Part shown: in pieces, positions 16,404 through 23,842 of the stretch
Layout of the letters: each line of letters opens with the position of its first letter
Numbering within the stretch: the first letter of the stretch is position 1
Assembly (NCBI GenBank): GCA_936931335.1
Contig: CAKZIH010000220.1
Span: 1-31,307, forward strand
Length of the DNA: 31,307 bases
Reading direction: 5' to 3'
DNA from: an uncultured Nostocoides sp.
GTDB taxonomy: Bacteria > Actinomycetota > Actinomycetes > Actinomycetales > Dermatophilaceae
The notes under the pieces: generated by a model
Databases searched by the model: none
Told to the model about the DNA's origin: nothing
What the model saw: only the letters and a program-made list of their open reading frames with translations
Program-made: the position numbers and the translations under genes

Positions 16404-17570
16404 GTGGCTCGCCCCGACCTGACCGTGCTCGCCATACCCGGATTCATCGGCGCCATAGCCGCCGAACTCGTCTATCAACGACGCCAGCCACACGTCCCGG
16501 GTGAGGTGCGGCCCGGTGACTACGAACTGCACGACACCATCGCCAGCCTGTCGATGGGCATCGGCAGCCTGGTCGCGCCCTTCGTCACCCGGCCGCTGCT
16601 GCGCCGGGTCACCCCGGGGGTGGGCCGGTTCGGCCCGGCACTGGTGGCGGTCGGCGTCGGGTCCGCGGTGGTGACCACGGTCGCCGATGTGCTGCGCCGC
16701 CGGCGAGAGTATGGCGGGCTGCCGGAGGCGGGCACCATACCGGGTGGGGTCAAGGACAGCGGGATCACCGTCCGCAGCCGGGTCGACGCCCTGAGCCGGT
16801 TGAGCGGCGCCACCGCGGTGTCCGCGGTCGCTTCCACCGCGCTCGCCTCCGCGTGCGTATGGACGGCCCAGACCTCCGCGACCTCACTCGCCCGGTTCGC
16901 GCCGGTCGCCATCCGCGGACGCTGGGCCGTGCCGCTGGCCGTGCTCGGGTGGGACGCCATCTATTACTGGAACCACCGCCTCTCCCACCAGGTCCGCTGG
17001 CTGTGGGCGGTGCACGTCGTCCACCACAGCAGCGAGCACTACAACCTGTCGACGGCGTTGCGCCAGCCGGTCGCCGAGGGGATCACGATGGCGGTCCCCT
17101 ATGGCCTGCTCGCCCTCTTCGGGCTGCCGTCCCGGGCGATCGAGGACGCCCGCGCACTCAATCTGATCTATCAGTTCTGGATCCACACCGAGGCGGTGCG
17201 CTCCATCGGCTGGCTGGAGAAGGTGCTCAACACCCCCTCCCATCACCGCGCGCACCACGGCAGCCAGCGGCAGTACCTCGACATCAACCATGGCTCGATC
17301 CTCATCCTGTGGGACAAGCTCTTCGGCACCTTCGAGCCGGAGGACGAGCGGGTGCGCTACGGCCTGACCACCAATATCGACAGCTTCAATCTCGGCACCA
17401 TCGCCACCCACGAGCTGCAGTCGATCGCCCGCGACATCGCCGCCGCGCCGACCTGGGGTGACCGGGCAGGCTTCCTGCTGCGCGGGCCCGGCTGGGCGTA
17501 TGTTCGTCGGGCCGAGCTGGCCATGACCAGCTTCCCGCCGGAGTCCGTCGAACCCCTTGTCGCCGGCTGA
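16404..17570 (+). CDS. Fatty acid hydroxylase / sterol desaturase family membrane protein
   Basis: A 388-residue integral membrane di-iron oxygenase of the fatty-acid-hydroxylase superfamily. The histidine boxes are complete: H191-x3-H195 (YYWNHRLSH), H204-x2-H207-H208 (VHVVHHSSEHYN) and H280-H281-x2-H284-H285 (SHHRAHHG). H261 and H296 are extra candidate ligands. Such enzymes hydroxylate or desaturate lipid chains with O2. Between the first membrane segments (about residue 70) and the catalytic core (about 170) there is a 100-residue stretch longer than in compact relatives. GTG 16404 was chosen because GGAGG sits seven bases upstream; ATG 16398 is only one base from that site. The substrate is unknown. 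Confidence 0.85.
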   Translation: MARPDLTVLAIPGFIGAIAAELVYQRRQPHVPGEVRPGDYELHDTIASLSMGIGSLVAPFVTRPLLRRVTPGVGRFGPALVAVGVGSAVVTTVADVLRRRREYGGLPEAGTIPGGVKDSGITVRSRVDALSRLSGATAVSAVASTALASACVWTAQTSATSLARFAPVAIRGRWAVPLAVLGWDAIYYWNHRLSHQVRWLWAVHVVHHSSEHYNLSTALRQPVAEGITMAVPYGLLALFGLPSRAIEDARALNLIYQFWIHTEAVRSIGWLEKVLNTPSHHRAHHGSQRQYLDINHGSILILWDKLFGTFEPEDERVRYGLTTNIDSFNLGTIATHELQSIARDIAAAPTWGDRAGFLLRGPGWAYVRRAELAMTSFPPESVEPLVAG

Positions 17571-17605
17571 AACCGCCCGATTCTTCTGTCTGCCAAGGCT
17601 TTACC

Positions 17606-17619
17606 GGGCAGCGCTGCCC
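17606..17619. terminator. Perfect 14-bp palindrome after the desaturase-like gene
   Basis: GGGCAGCGCTGCCC is self-complementary and lies 36 bp after the stop at 17570. It lacks a T-run, so the terminator role is tentative. Confidence 0.25.
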
Positions 17620-17693
17620 CCCCGGCATAAGGCCGCGGCAGCCCAGGAATCCCATGCCCGCCGAGGCGTCCTGCATACGCTCCACGCGAGACG

Positions 17694-17746
17694 TTGCGTA
17701 TCGTTTTTCGATGTGTATCATGTTTTTCGTTGCATCGATAAACGAT
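17694..17746 (+). promoter_or_regulatory. Promoter and operator of the DUF2975-HTH cassette
   Basis: A -35 element TTGCGT (17694-17699) and -10 TATCAT (17716-17721) are 16 bp apart. A long inverted repeat flanks the -10: ATCGTTTTTCGATG (17700-17713) and CATCGATAAACGAT (17733-17746), with 13 of 14 positions complementary and 19 bp between arms. GTTTTTCG also recurs directly at 17703-17710 and 17722-17729. The left arm fills the -35/-10 spacer, so a bound dimer pair would block polymerase. The Cro-type protein encoded second in the operon is the obvious ligand, giving autorepression. Confidence 0.7.
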
Positions 17747-17771
17747 GTGCTCGCGTCGCGAAGGAGTGATC

Positions 17772-18377
17772 ATGAAACAGAGCAAGAGGGATCTGCTGGC
17801 GTTCGACCGGTCCGACCGGATCGGGCTGCTGGTGACGATCTGGGTGGCCGTGGGGCTGGCATTCGTCGCCCTGGCCTACCAACCCGTCGCACGTTGGGTG
17901 CGCGGGGCCGCCGTGGAGGTCCCCTTCACCAGCAGGCTCACCGTGCCGGAACTCGACCGGGTCGGCACGACGTATGGCGCGGCAGAGTATGCCGTGCGGA
18001 TCGCCCACCCGCGGGCCGTTGACTACGCGTTGACGCTGCTGCCGGGACTGCTCGCGCTGGCGCTCTTCGTCGCCGGGGCCCTGGTGGTGCAGCGCATCGC
18101 GCGCACGATCGGCAGCGGCGATCCCTTTGCCGCGGGCCAGGTCCGACGCCTGCGCCTACTCGCCGGGCTGCTCCTGGTCGGCGCACCGGCATACGCCCTG
18201 GTCAACCTGGCGAGCACCGGCGCCCTGCTGAGCCGGGCGGAGCTTGGCGGCCTGGATCCCGCGCTGATCTTCCCCTTCCCGCTCGCGGCGATGGCCGCCG
18301 GCCTGGTGCTAGCGCTGCTCGCGGAGGCATTTAAGACCGGCACCGACCTGCGAGACGACGTCGAAGGCCTCGTCTGA
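17772..18377 (+). CDS. DUF2975-like four-helix membrane protein
   Basis: A 201-residue membrane protein with four predicted helices: IGLLVTIWVAVGLAFVALAY; ALTLLPGLLALALFVAGALVV; RLLAGLLLVGAPAYALVNLA; and PFPLAAMAAGLVLALLAEAF. The conserved GSGDPFAAGQVRRLRLLAGL block between helices 2 and 3, and its pairing with a small HTH protein, are typical of DUF2975 proteins. ATG 17772 follows AAGGAG by five bases. Its TGA shares one base with the next ATG (TGATG). Function is not known; such pairs may couple membrane state to a small repressor. Confidence 0.75.
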   Translation: MKQSKRDLLAFDRSDRIGLLVTIWVAVGLAFVALAYQPVARWVRGAAVEVPFTSRLTVPELDRVGTTYGAAEYAVRIAHPRAVDYALTLLPGLLALALFVAGALVVQRIARTIGSGDPFAAGQVRRLRLLAGLLLVGAPAYALVNLASTGALLSRAELGGLDPALIFPFPLAAMAAGLVLALLAEAFKTGTDLRDDVEGLV

Positions 18378-18607
18378 TGCCGGTCGATGATCCGCACCGG
18401 GTGATCTGCCATCTCGATGCGATCCTCGAGGCGCGCGGGATGACCCTGGCCGCCCTAGCCACGGCGGTCGGCGTCTCTCCCGTCAATCTGTCGGTCCTAA
18501 AGAACAACCGCGCCAAGGCGGTCCGCTTCTCGACCCTCACCGCGATCTGCGACGTCTTGGAGTGTCAGATCGGCGACCTCTTCAGCATCGGCCCCGTCGA
18601 CGAGTGA
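18377..18607 (+). CDS. Small Cro/YozG-type HTH transcriptional regulator
   Basis: A 76-residue single-domain DNA-binding protein of the Cro/CI-like (YozG) type. Helix 2-turn-helix 3 corresponds to MTLAALATAVGVSPVNLSVLKNN, and the C-terminal part has FSTLTAICDVLECQIGDLF, the family's usual end. It is translationally coupled to the DUF2975-like gene. It probably binds the inverted repeat at 17700-17746 and represses its own operon. Confidence 0.85.
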   Translation: MPVDDPHRVICHLDAILEARGMTLAALATAVGVSPVNLSVLKNNRAKAVRFSTLTAICDVLECQIGDLFSIGPVDE

Positions 18608-18627
18608 GCCAGCCACCAATTCGACAG

Positions 18628-18658
18628 CCCCGCTCGGAACACCCGAGCGGGGTTCTCG
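18628..18658 (+). terminator. Intrinsic-type terminator after the HTH gene
   Basis: CCCCGCTCGG (18628-18637) and CCGAGCGGGG (18643-18652) form a perfect 10-bp GC stem with an AACAC loop. It is followed by TTCTCG, a short T-poor tail. It lies 21 bp after the stop. A palindrome GGGCCGGCCC further on may serve the convergent minus-strand operon. Confidence 0.8.
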
Positions 18659-18710
18659 ATCCGGCGGGCCAGCTCTGGGGATACCGAGTCAGGCCGGGCC
18701 GGCCCGCGCT

Positions 18711-19172
18711 TCACGGCTCGGTGAAGCCGGTGGCCCGCGCCTCCAACTCGTCCGTGCTCGCCCCGTCCGGGAGGACGAAGACCAGGTCCACATTCTCCCG
18801 CCCGGCGAGGAAGTCGATGGTTTGCTCCGCCTCGTCGGGCTCGCCGTCGACCTCGAACTCAAGGCGCACAACGACATTCACCGCGGTGGCATCCCCCGCG
18901 TTGTGCACCGCCACACCGACCTGACGCTGGTCGCCGGCCGTGGACACCCCACTGACCGATGCCTGCGGGATAGCGGGGTCGCGCGTGCCCACCATCTGGC
19001 TCACCGCCAGGGCAGCGACCACCGCCAACAGCAGGCAGGAGACGATGAAGGTTGCCCATTCCGCGGGGGTGCGGCCTTTCGAGTCATCCTGCGTCCCCTC
19101 CGCGGACCCGTCACCCGCTGGCGACTTGGTCTCGCGGTCGTTCGAAGTGCCCTGTGACGCAGACGCATTCAT
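18711..19172 (-). CDS. TIGR02588-type single-pass membrane protein
   Basis: A 153-residue protein with a polar N-terminus (1-36), one membrane helix (about 38-60, ATFIVSCLLLAVVAALAVS) and an outer beta-rich domain (QVGVAVHNAGDATAVNVVVR, then TIDFLAGRENVDLVFVLP) of a CARDB-like look. This matches the TIGR02588 family, which is described as occurring in two-gene operons with TIGR02587. Its ATG overlaps the upstream stop by four bases (ATGA), so it is translated with that gene. The function is unknown. Confidence 0.75.
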   Translation of the reverse strand: MNASASQGTSNDRETKSPAGDGSAEGTQDDSKGRTPAEWATFIVSCLLLAVVAALAVSQMVGTRDPAIPQASVSGVSTAGDQRQVGVAVHNAGDATAVNVVVRLEFEVDGEPDEAEQTIDFLAGRENVDLVFVLPDGASTDELEARATGFTEP

Positions 19173-20107
19173 ACGGCCAACCTTCCGGCAGCGCCACCCA
19201 CGGCGGCGGGGAATCCCAACACGATGCTCTGGGAGAGCAACTCCGGCCACGGCAATTGCGCTCGCTGGAAGGCCGCCAACAGCGCGAGCGAGACCGCGAG
19301 CGCGACCAGATAGCAGACCACGGTCTCGGTGAGCGGACCCTGGATCAGCCCTTCGGTGCCATGCCGCTGCTCTTGCTTGGCGAAGCCCGCGACGAACACA
19401 ATCGCGTAGCTGACCAGAAGCGATGCGGCCATCAGGGCAACCAGCCACGGCGGGCTGACCGCGCTGGAGATCATCGGCACCTCATCCGTAGGCGCGATGC
19501 TCAAAGCGATGAAGGCGGCACCGACGATCGTGGCGCCGAGGTCGGCAAGTGTCGGATTGGTCTTGGACCGCCCCTCGGTGCCGGTCTTCTCATCTCCGCT
19601 CGCGGCAGATTCGCCGTCGCCGGCCTGGCCATCACCACCGCCGTCGCCGCTGCTTTCGTCGTCCTCCTCGTCACCGCCCTCGGTTTCCGAGCGCCCGCCG
19701 CCGAGCAGATGCCGCGCCATTCCGATCCCGAGGGCAAAGGGCACCGCTTCGTAAAAGATCTTGCCGAGAGCCGCGCCGAGGGGCAGGTCCAGCGTGACCT
19801 CGCGAATGAGAACCAGCGTGCACGCCGCGATGAGCAGGGCGAGCGCGACGGCCTCGACGGTATCGGCGGCCGCGTCCCGCCAGCGCACATCACTGGCGGA
19901 GCGGAACCCCGCCGACTTGTTCATCACGAGCACGGGCACAAAGAGCAGGATGAGGATCAGGAGGGAGGCCCAGGACGGCGACAGCGAGCCGGTCCACCAC
20001 ACTTCCATCGTGTAGAGCAACGGCACCCCGAAAAGCAGCCCACCCGACATACCGCGGACGAGGTCCAGCCCCTCGGCCTGCCACGGATTCTTGCTTGCCG
20101 CGCTCAC
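19169..20107 (-). CDS. TIGR02587-type multi-pass membrane protein
   Basis: A 312-residue integral membrane protein with seven to eight helices. The N-terminal DLVRGMSGGLLFGVPLLYTM, followed by EVWW, is the family's recognisable start. Between helices 4 and 5 there is a low-complexity acidic loop of about 45 residues rich in Glu, Asp, Gly and Ser. GTG 20107 was chosen: TAGGGT (20120-20115) lies seven bases upstream as a leaderless -10. A GTG at 20140 would almost abut the divergent gene. It is co-transcribed with the TIGR02588-type gene. Their joint role is undescribed. Confidence 0.72.
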   Translation of the reverse strand: MSAASKNPWQAEGLDLVRGMSGGLLFGVPLLYTMEVWWTGSLSPSWASLLILILLFVPVLVMNKSAGFRSASDVRWRDAAADTVEAVALALLIAACTLVLIREVTLDLPLGAALGKIFYEAVPFALGIGMARHLLGGGRSETEGGDEEDDESSGDGGGDGQAGDGESAASGDEKTGTEGRSKTNPTLADLGATIVGAAFIALSIAPTDEVPMISSAVSPPWLVALMAASLLVSYAIVFVAGFAKQEQRHGTEGLIQGPLTETVVCYLVALAVSLALLAAFQRAQLPWPELLSQSIVLGFPAAVGGAAGRLAV

Positions 20108-20142
20108 AGCGCCGACCCTAACGGGCTGAAAGACTCCCACTC

Positions 20143-20973
20143 ATGAACGCTGCGGTGGAGTTCGACTACGACTTCGACCGCAAGTTGCCGACCGCGCGTA
20201 TCCTCCTGCCGGAGACCGACCTCATCCAGCCGGTTTGGCCGGGTCTGTATGCGGAGTACCCGCCCGATCCCGCGCGTAGTCCCATGGCGCGCTTCGGCAT
20301 CCACAATGGGGTCGGCGAGGCCTTGTTCCTTTGGCATGCCATCACCTGGGCCGTGACCGACGGGCTCGACCGGGTCGTCTGTCCTGGGTGGTATCGCGAT
20401 CAGGCGGCGCAGGCCCTGGGCCTGGACCGTAGCCGGGTGCCAGCGGTGCGCTGGGAGTATCACGTCGATACCTATGAGGGCCCGGTTGCCGATGCCGATC
20501 GGGGTTTTCGACCCGCCCAGAGCAGCTATCCGTTGCGGCCCGCGAACGACCCATGGGCGATGGCGCACCGGTATGAGGCGGCCTTGCTGCCGGTCGACAC
20601 GCTTGACGATGTCGTTGCGGTGCAACGATGTTTGCTCGGTGACGCCAGCAGCGAGTTGACGCTCTGGGGTATGCGGCCGGGCCGCTGGGCGGGACTCATC
20701 CACTCGCTGAGTGGACCGCGCCGGCCCCGGTTGCCGGAGCTGCTCACGGATGACGAGGTATTCGCCGATGTCGCGCTGGCGCTCGACCTGGTCGGCGAGC
20801 CGCGGCAAGTGCTGACCATTCGCGGTCGGAGCGTGGCGCGGCAACTGCCCCCGGTGGCGCAACGGGCGCGGGCGGCGTGGGCGGCATACCTGGGCGAGGT
20901 CGACACGATCGGTGATTTCGACCAATTCGCCGCGGCGCTCGACCGGCTGCGCCAGCGAGTCTTGGGTGGCTGA
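20143..20973 (+). CDS. Conserved-looking protein of unknown function
   Basis: A 276-residue soluble protein; I recognise no family. It has high third-position GC throughout and no membrane helix or signal. It is rich in Trp and aromatic residues (VWPGLYAEYPPD, EALFLWHAITWAVTDG, VCPGWYRDQ, WEYHVDTYEG), with a C-terminal helical part (RARAAWAAYLGEVDTIGDFD). The start at 20143 lacks a ribosome-binding site, and the divergent gene starts only 35 bp away. It is followed after 53 bp by another unrecognised gene on the same strand. Confidence 0.6.
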   Translation: MNAAVEFDYDFDRKLPTARILLPETDLIQPVWPGLYAEYPPDPARSPMARFGIHNGVGEALFLWHAITWAVTDGLDRVVCPGWYRDQAAQALGLDRSRVPAVRWEYHVDTYEGPVADADRGFRPAQSSYPLRPANDPWAMAHRYEAALLPVDTLDDVVAVQRCLLGDASSELTLWGMRPGRWAGLIHSLSGPRRPRLPELLTDDEVFADVALALDLVGEPRQVLTIRGRSVARQLPPVAQRARAAWAAYLGEVDTIGDFDQFAAALDRLRQRVLGG

Positions 20974-21026
20974 GCACTGGACGGCGCTGGCCGCGCGATC
21001 CGCCGGGTGCCGATTAGCCTCGGCGG

Positions 21027-21704
21027 ATGAGTTTTGGCCGGGAGGCGCGACGGGTCCGGGATACAGGATTGCCGCTGCGCCAACGATTTCATGCGCTCGG
21101 CTCCTGCGTCCAACTCAACCGACCGCTCGGGTTCACGGCGACCTGGACATATCTCCAGGACGTCCTCGCCCTGGAATGGCGCGACCCCGCCTTCCTCGTG
21201 CCGGCGGTGGATCTCCTTGCGGCACAACGCTCTCGGCACCGGGGGGTGACGGCTGCATACGCCCGGATCCGGTATGCCGAGAAGGCCCTCGGTCGGCGCG
21301 TGCCGGCGCCGTGGACCGTGACGCCGACCTCGCCGCGCCGCTGGCACGGTGATGAACAACGCGGGGCGGCGCATGCCCTGCACCAGTGGCGGCGCACCGG
21401 CGCGGGCCCGGCCGGGCACCCCATTCTGGAGATCGTGGACGTCGCACTGGCGACTGGTGCGCTCCCGGCCCCGCCCGAGAGTCTGCAAGCCCTGCTCGAC
21501 GGGGTTCGTGGACACGCAGTTGTTGGGCGCAGGGCTGATGGACGCACGGCGGCTCCCGGCCACCAAGCCGACCCGCCTGCGGATCGCGGCGACGCCGAGC
21601 TGGCATACGTGCTCGGCCAGCTCTATCTCCTCGCCGGCGGACCCGTGGTCTTGGCACACGAATGGAACTTCGTCGCGCCCACGTGCACCCCAAGCGCCGA
21701 CTAG
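21027..21704 (+). pseudogene. Unknown-function gene with two compensating frameshifts
   Basis: The frame from ATG 21027 is coding-like to about 21503 (FHALGSCVQLNRPLGFTATW, LEIVDVALATGALPAPPESL). Then, for about 90 bases, this frame's third-position GC collapses while the neighbouring frame reads FVDTQLLGAGLMDARRLPAT, then KPTRLRIAA. After about 21590 the first frame again looks coding (AELAYVLGQLYLLAGGPVVL). Removing one G from GGGG (21501-21504) and adding one G near 21588-21591 gives one continuous protein. TAGCCT (21015-21020), six bases before the ATG, suggests a leaderless start. I do not recognise the family. If the sequence is right as given, residues of about 160-188 are scrambled. 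Confidence 0.55.
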
Positions 21705-21719
21705 GCCCGACGATCGAGG

Positions 21720-22757
21720 TCAGGATGCCAGTGCCTCCACGAGCGCATCCGCATCCGCCTTGGTGTTGTGCAGGTGGAAGGACACCCGGGTGCGGCCGGC
21801 GCGTTGACTCACCGTGATCCGCCGCTCCCGCATTCGGTCAGCCGCGTCGGCTGAGGTGTCGATGCTGACGATCGCCGAGCCGGAGGCGGGCAGGCCGAGT
21901 GCCCGTTCCACGTATGCCGTGAGTTCCGTCGCGTGCCGGTGCAATTCGTGGACACCCACCTGGGTGAGCAGTCGTAGGGAGTGCACCTGCCCAACCCAGG
22001 AGTGCCACGCGGGTGAGGTGTCGAGCCGACGGGCATCCGCCGCGAGTCGTAGCGGCGAGCCATAGATGCTGCTCCAAATGTCCTCTCTCGCATACCAACC
22101 GGCGAGGTGGGGGGCGACCTGCTGGACTACGTCGCCCGTGCTCGTCGCGAAGGCCGTCCCGCGGGGAGCGAGGAGGAATTTGTAGCCGCTGGCCACGGTC
22201 CAGGTGAACCGGCTCGCGTCGACCGGCAGCCAGCCGGCGGCCTGCGTCAGGTCGAGCAGGACCTTGGTCCCCGATTCGACTGCTGCCGCGAGCGCGTCGA
22301 GGTCCGGCAATTGGCCGCTGGAGGATTGCACTGCCGAGACGGCGACCAGATGGGTCCGCTCGGTGATCGATGTCGCGAGAGCGGCCAGCGGCACCTCGGT
22401 CACGGTGACCCCGCGGTCCGCCTGCGCGAGGAAGGGAAAGAGCAGACTGGTGAATTCCCCAGTGGCGGTGAGGATCTCGGCACCATCCGGGACGGACGCG
22501 GCGATCAGCCCGACCAGGGCGCTGGCCTGGCTGCCGATGCTCACCTGGGACGCCGCCACCCCGACCAGCTCGGCATACAGCCGGCGGGATTCGGCGACGT
22601 GCGCGTCAAAGGCGACCGCGTCGGCCGACCCGGCCTGCCAATCATCGAGGGCCGCGCGGACCGCGTCGACCGTATGCCGCGGCGGGAGCCCCATGGTGGC
22701 GGAGTTGAGGTAGATCCCCCGCGGAGTGAACTCTCGTTGCGCCTGGGCTATCGGCAT
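21720..22757 (-). CDS. PLP-dependent class V aminotransferase-like enzyme (5' end probably frameshifted)
   Basis: A 345-residue fold-type I enzyme of the NifS/CsdA/isopenicillin-epimerase class. Features seen are the N-terminal YLNSATMGLPPRHTVDAVRA, the cofactor aspartate region KVLLDLTQAAGWLPVDASRF and the lysine motif ASGYKFLLAPRG, where PLP is bound. The reading frame as given starts at ATG 22757, without a ribosome-binding site. Thirty-five bases upstream, ATG 22792 has a strong AAGGAG and overlaps the stop of the TetR remnant (ATGA), but reads MTSAMVPQAVDGCR then TAG. One added base near 22758-22760 would join it to MPIAQAQREF. The reaction and substrate cannot be told. Confidence 0.75.
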   Translation of the reverse strand: MPIAQAQREFTPRGIYLNSATMGLPPRHTVDAVRAALDDWQAGSADAVAFDAHVAESRRLYAELVGVAASQVSIGSQASALVGLIAASVPDGAEILTATGEFTSLLFPFLAQADRGVTVTEVPLAALATSITERTHLVAVSAVQSSSGQLPDLDALAAAVESGTKVLLDLTQAAGWLPVDASRFTWTVASGYKFLLAPRGTAFATSTGDVVQQVAPHLAGWYAREDIWSSIYGSPLRLAADARRLDTSPAWHSWVGQVHSLRLLTQVGVHELHRHATELTAYVERALGLPASGSAIVSIDTSADAADRMRERRITVSQRAGRTRVSFHLHNTKADADALVEALAS

Positions 22758-22788
22758 CCGTCCACTGCCTGCGGCACCATCGCACTGG

Positions 22789-23015
22789 TCATCTCGAGAC
22801 TCCTTCGGTGGGTGTCGACCGGGCTCTGCCAGGACACTTTGCCCGGAGCGCGTCCAGGTGGGCATCAAGAATGTCCAGCGCCCATTGCGGCGAACTGATG
22901 CTCGGGGTCGTCGAGAGCGCAAGGTCGAGGCCATCGCGCAGCAGGTGCAGACGGGTCGCCTCCGCATCCACGTCAAGGTCATCTCGAAACTCTCCGGCCG
23001 CGATCCCGAGGCACA
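22789..23015 (-). pseudogene. C-terminal remnant of a TetR-family regulator
   Basis: About 75 residues, from GIAAGEFRDDLDVDAEATRL through HLLRDGLDLAL to SPQWALDILDAHLDALRAK. This has the shape of the last two helices of TetR regulators (GxFRxDxD, then xxLLDGLxL, then LDAHLxAL). No helix-turn-helix domain exists upstream. The minus-strand frame dissolves at about 23015-23025, just before the oppositely oriented gene at 23040. The stop overlaps the strong-RBS ATG of the aminotransferase, so the two once formed an operon. A deletion or rearrangement removed the DNA-binding half. Confidence 0.65.
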
Positions 23016-23039
23016 GCAACAGGGACGAAGACGACCGTC

Positions 23040-23708
23040 GTGACGAGCACGGTGACGTCCCCCGCGACCCACTCCGCGGGGACGCGGCGTGCCGCAACTG
23101 CGCCCGCTCGCACCCCACGGGTCCCCCGCGGCCTGGTCATGGCCACTGCGGTGGGGTTGGCCATCGCGTGGGGTCCGTACTTCCTCAGTCCGCAGGGGTG
23201 GCCGGGGCGGACCGGTGCGATCGCGCAGACCGTCATCTATGTCGGCTTCGCCCTGCTGACCGTCGTGAGCCGGCGGGCGAAGATCGCCCTGGTGCGGGTG
23301 CTGCAGCGGCATGTGCTCAATCCGCTATTCCGGGGTCTCTTTGCCCTCGGTCTCAACCCCCTGGGGCTGGCCATCCTGGAGACGCGCGGACGGACCTCTG
23401 GGGAGCCGCGGCGGACTCCGGTGGGCAACGGCCGCCAGGGCTCGACTTTCTACGTCATCAGCGAGCACGGCCTGAAGTCCAATTACGTCCGCAACCTGCA
23501 ACAAGATCCGCGGGTCCGGGTCCGTCTGCGGATCGGGCTGCGCTACCGCTGGGTCACCGGGATCGCCACCGTGCTGCCCGACGACGATGCGCTCGCCCGG
23601 CAGCGCAGCATCATTCGCTGGCACCCCCTGCGCGCCCTGAATGCCGTCAATGTGCGCACCCTCGGCGCGGATCTGGTGACCGTGCGCATCGACCTCGATC
23701 TGCCCTAG
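23040..23708 (+). CDS. Nitroreductase / deazaflavin-dependent oxidoreductase family protein with membrane N-terminus
   Basis: A 222-residue protein. Residues 85-222 match the DUF385/Ddn-like split-barrel family found in F420-using actinobacteria: LNPLGLAILETRGRTSGEPR, then RTPVGNG, STFYVISEHG and NYVRNLQQDPRVRVRL. Two hydrophobic segments precede it (GLVMATAVGLAIAWGPYFL and GAIAQTVIYVGFALLTVV), suggesting membrane anchoring, which is unusual for the compact members. The GTG at 23040 has only weak ribosome-binding support; ATG 23139 is an alternative. Whether it binds F420 or another cofactor is not shown. Its 5' end abuts the TetR remnant. Confidence 0.75.
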   Translation: MTSTVTSPATHSAGTRRAATAPARTPRVPRGLVMATAVGLAIAWGPYFLSPQGWPGRTGAIAQTVIYVGFALLTVVSRRAKIALVRVLQRHVLNPLFRGLFALGLNPLGLAILETRGRTSGEPRRTPVGNGRQGSTFYVISEHGLKSNYVRNLQQDPRVRVRLRIGLRYRWVTGIATVLPDDDALARQRSIIRWHPLRALNAVNVRTLGADLVTVRIDLDLP

Positions 23709-23842
23709 ACCCAGCGACCCTCGGTATGGCCGCGCGGCGACACCCCGCGCCCGCAGGCGGTCCCAGGCGCGCCATCCGGGATCACGTACCGTGTTGGCGA
23801 CGCTCGGCTGAGCAGGACCACACCAGGCTTTGGGGGGAGATC

